Part shown: positions 21,127 through 21,288 of the stretch, piece after piece
How the letters are laid out: each line of letters opens with the position of its first letter
How positions within the stretch are numbered: position 1 is the first letter of the stretch
Source of the DNA: a virus
Reading direction: 5' to 3' (one strand)
DNA length: 21,288 bases
IMG/VR virus record: IMGVR_UViG_3300034117_000167
Location: 1-21,288 of that record
Made by a program: the position numbers and the translations under genes
The notes under the pieces: model-generated
Database searches by the model: none
What the model was told of the DNA's origin: nothing
The model's input: the letters and a program-made list of their open reading frames with translations, nothing else

Positions 21127-21288
21127 TAGAGCACCCCGACTTTAGTAATAGACTTCATATACTTGTCAAGTATTTTGTCTACTATAAGATTACCTGTTCC
21201 TTCTAGCATCTTCTTGTCGAACTGAATTCTGTACTGATCAGTGTTATATGTAGTTACATACTTTTGGTAATAGTCTAATCTACCGCAC
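21126..21288 (-). CDS. Connector-block protein, C-terminal end only (partial)
   Basis: An open frame enters from the right edge and stops at TAA 21126-21128; 53 residues are visible, including CGRLDYYQKYVTTYNTDQYR and the ending KYMKSITKVGVL. The visible part is charged and mostly helical. Its stop overlaps the next ATG by one base. Position suggests a head-tail adaptor or another connector-block protein, but nothing in this fragment is diagnostic. The start is outside the window. Confidence 0.65.
   Translation of the reverse strand, partial: CGRLDYYQKYVTTYNTDQYRIQFDKKMLEGTGNLIVDKILDKYMKSITKVGVL

Noticed and set aside
1-21288. CRISPR array, tRNA, integrase, toxin-antitoxin or defence system
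   Set aside because: No regularly spaced repeats, no cloverleaf-like sequence and no recognisable motifs of these systems were found on either strand; the window is filled by tail-module genes.

Overview
This window is a contiguous piece of a tailed double-stranded DNA phage (siphovirus-type) genome. Every convincing gene lies on the minus strand, so transcription runs from the right end (21288) to the left end (1). It covers the end of the head-tail connector genes and essentially the whole tail module. The base composition is moderately AT-rich by eye. The host cannot be fixed from this window. Leaderless-looking start sites, extended -10 promoters and the style of the minor tail proteins fit a phage of an actinobacterium, possibly a low-GC one, but that is a low-confidence inference.

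In transcription order the layout is as follows. (1) Connector block, 21288-19488: the end of a truncated gene, a head-closure/stopper-like protein, an HK97-gp10-like tail completion protein and a tail-terminator-like protein. The genes are packed with 1-base TAATG overlaps or 2-base gaps. (2) Major tail tube protein, 18745-19416, with its own upstream promoter-like element and strong Shine-Dalgarno (SD) sequence, and a strong intrinsic terminator behind it. (3) Two paralogous tail assembly chaperones, 17990-18676 (long) and 17612-17935 (short). Each is preceded by its own extended -10 promoter-like element. (4) A 2695-residue tape measure protein, 9501-17588, which implies a very long tail (about 400 nm at about 0.15 nm per residue). 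(5) Tail tip: a 219-residue distal-tail-like protein, an 1824-residue hub/Tal-like protein with a large central insertion, and minor tail proteins of 183, 482, 175 and 153 residues. (6) The start of a helix-turn-helix protein running off the left edge.

Non-coding DNA is scarce. There are three spacers of more than 50 bases (17936-17989, 18677-18744, 19417-19487), all flanking the major tail protein and chaperone genes, and all carry promoter- or terminator-like signals. No stretch over 300 bases lacks a gene. I saw no tRNA, CRISPR array, insertion sequence, integrase or attachment site.

The most interesting points are these. The chaperone pair looks like a gene-duplication alternative to the usual programmed frameshift. 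A terminator, an extended -10 element and an apparently leaderless start codon are compressed into about 50 bases ahead of the long chaperone. The tail hub seems to be split by roughly 1,100 residues of beta-rich, possibly glycan-binding sequence.
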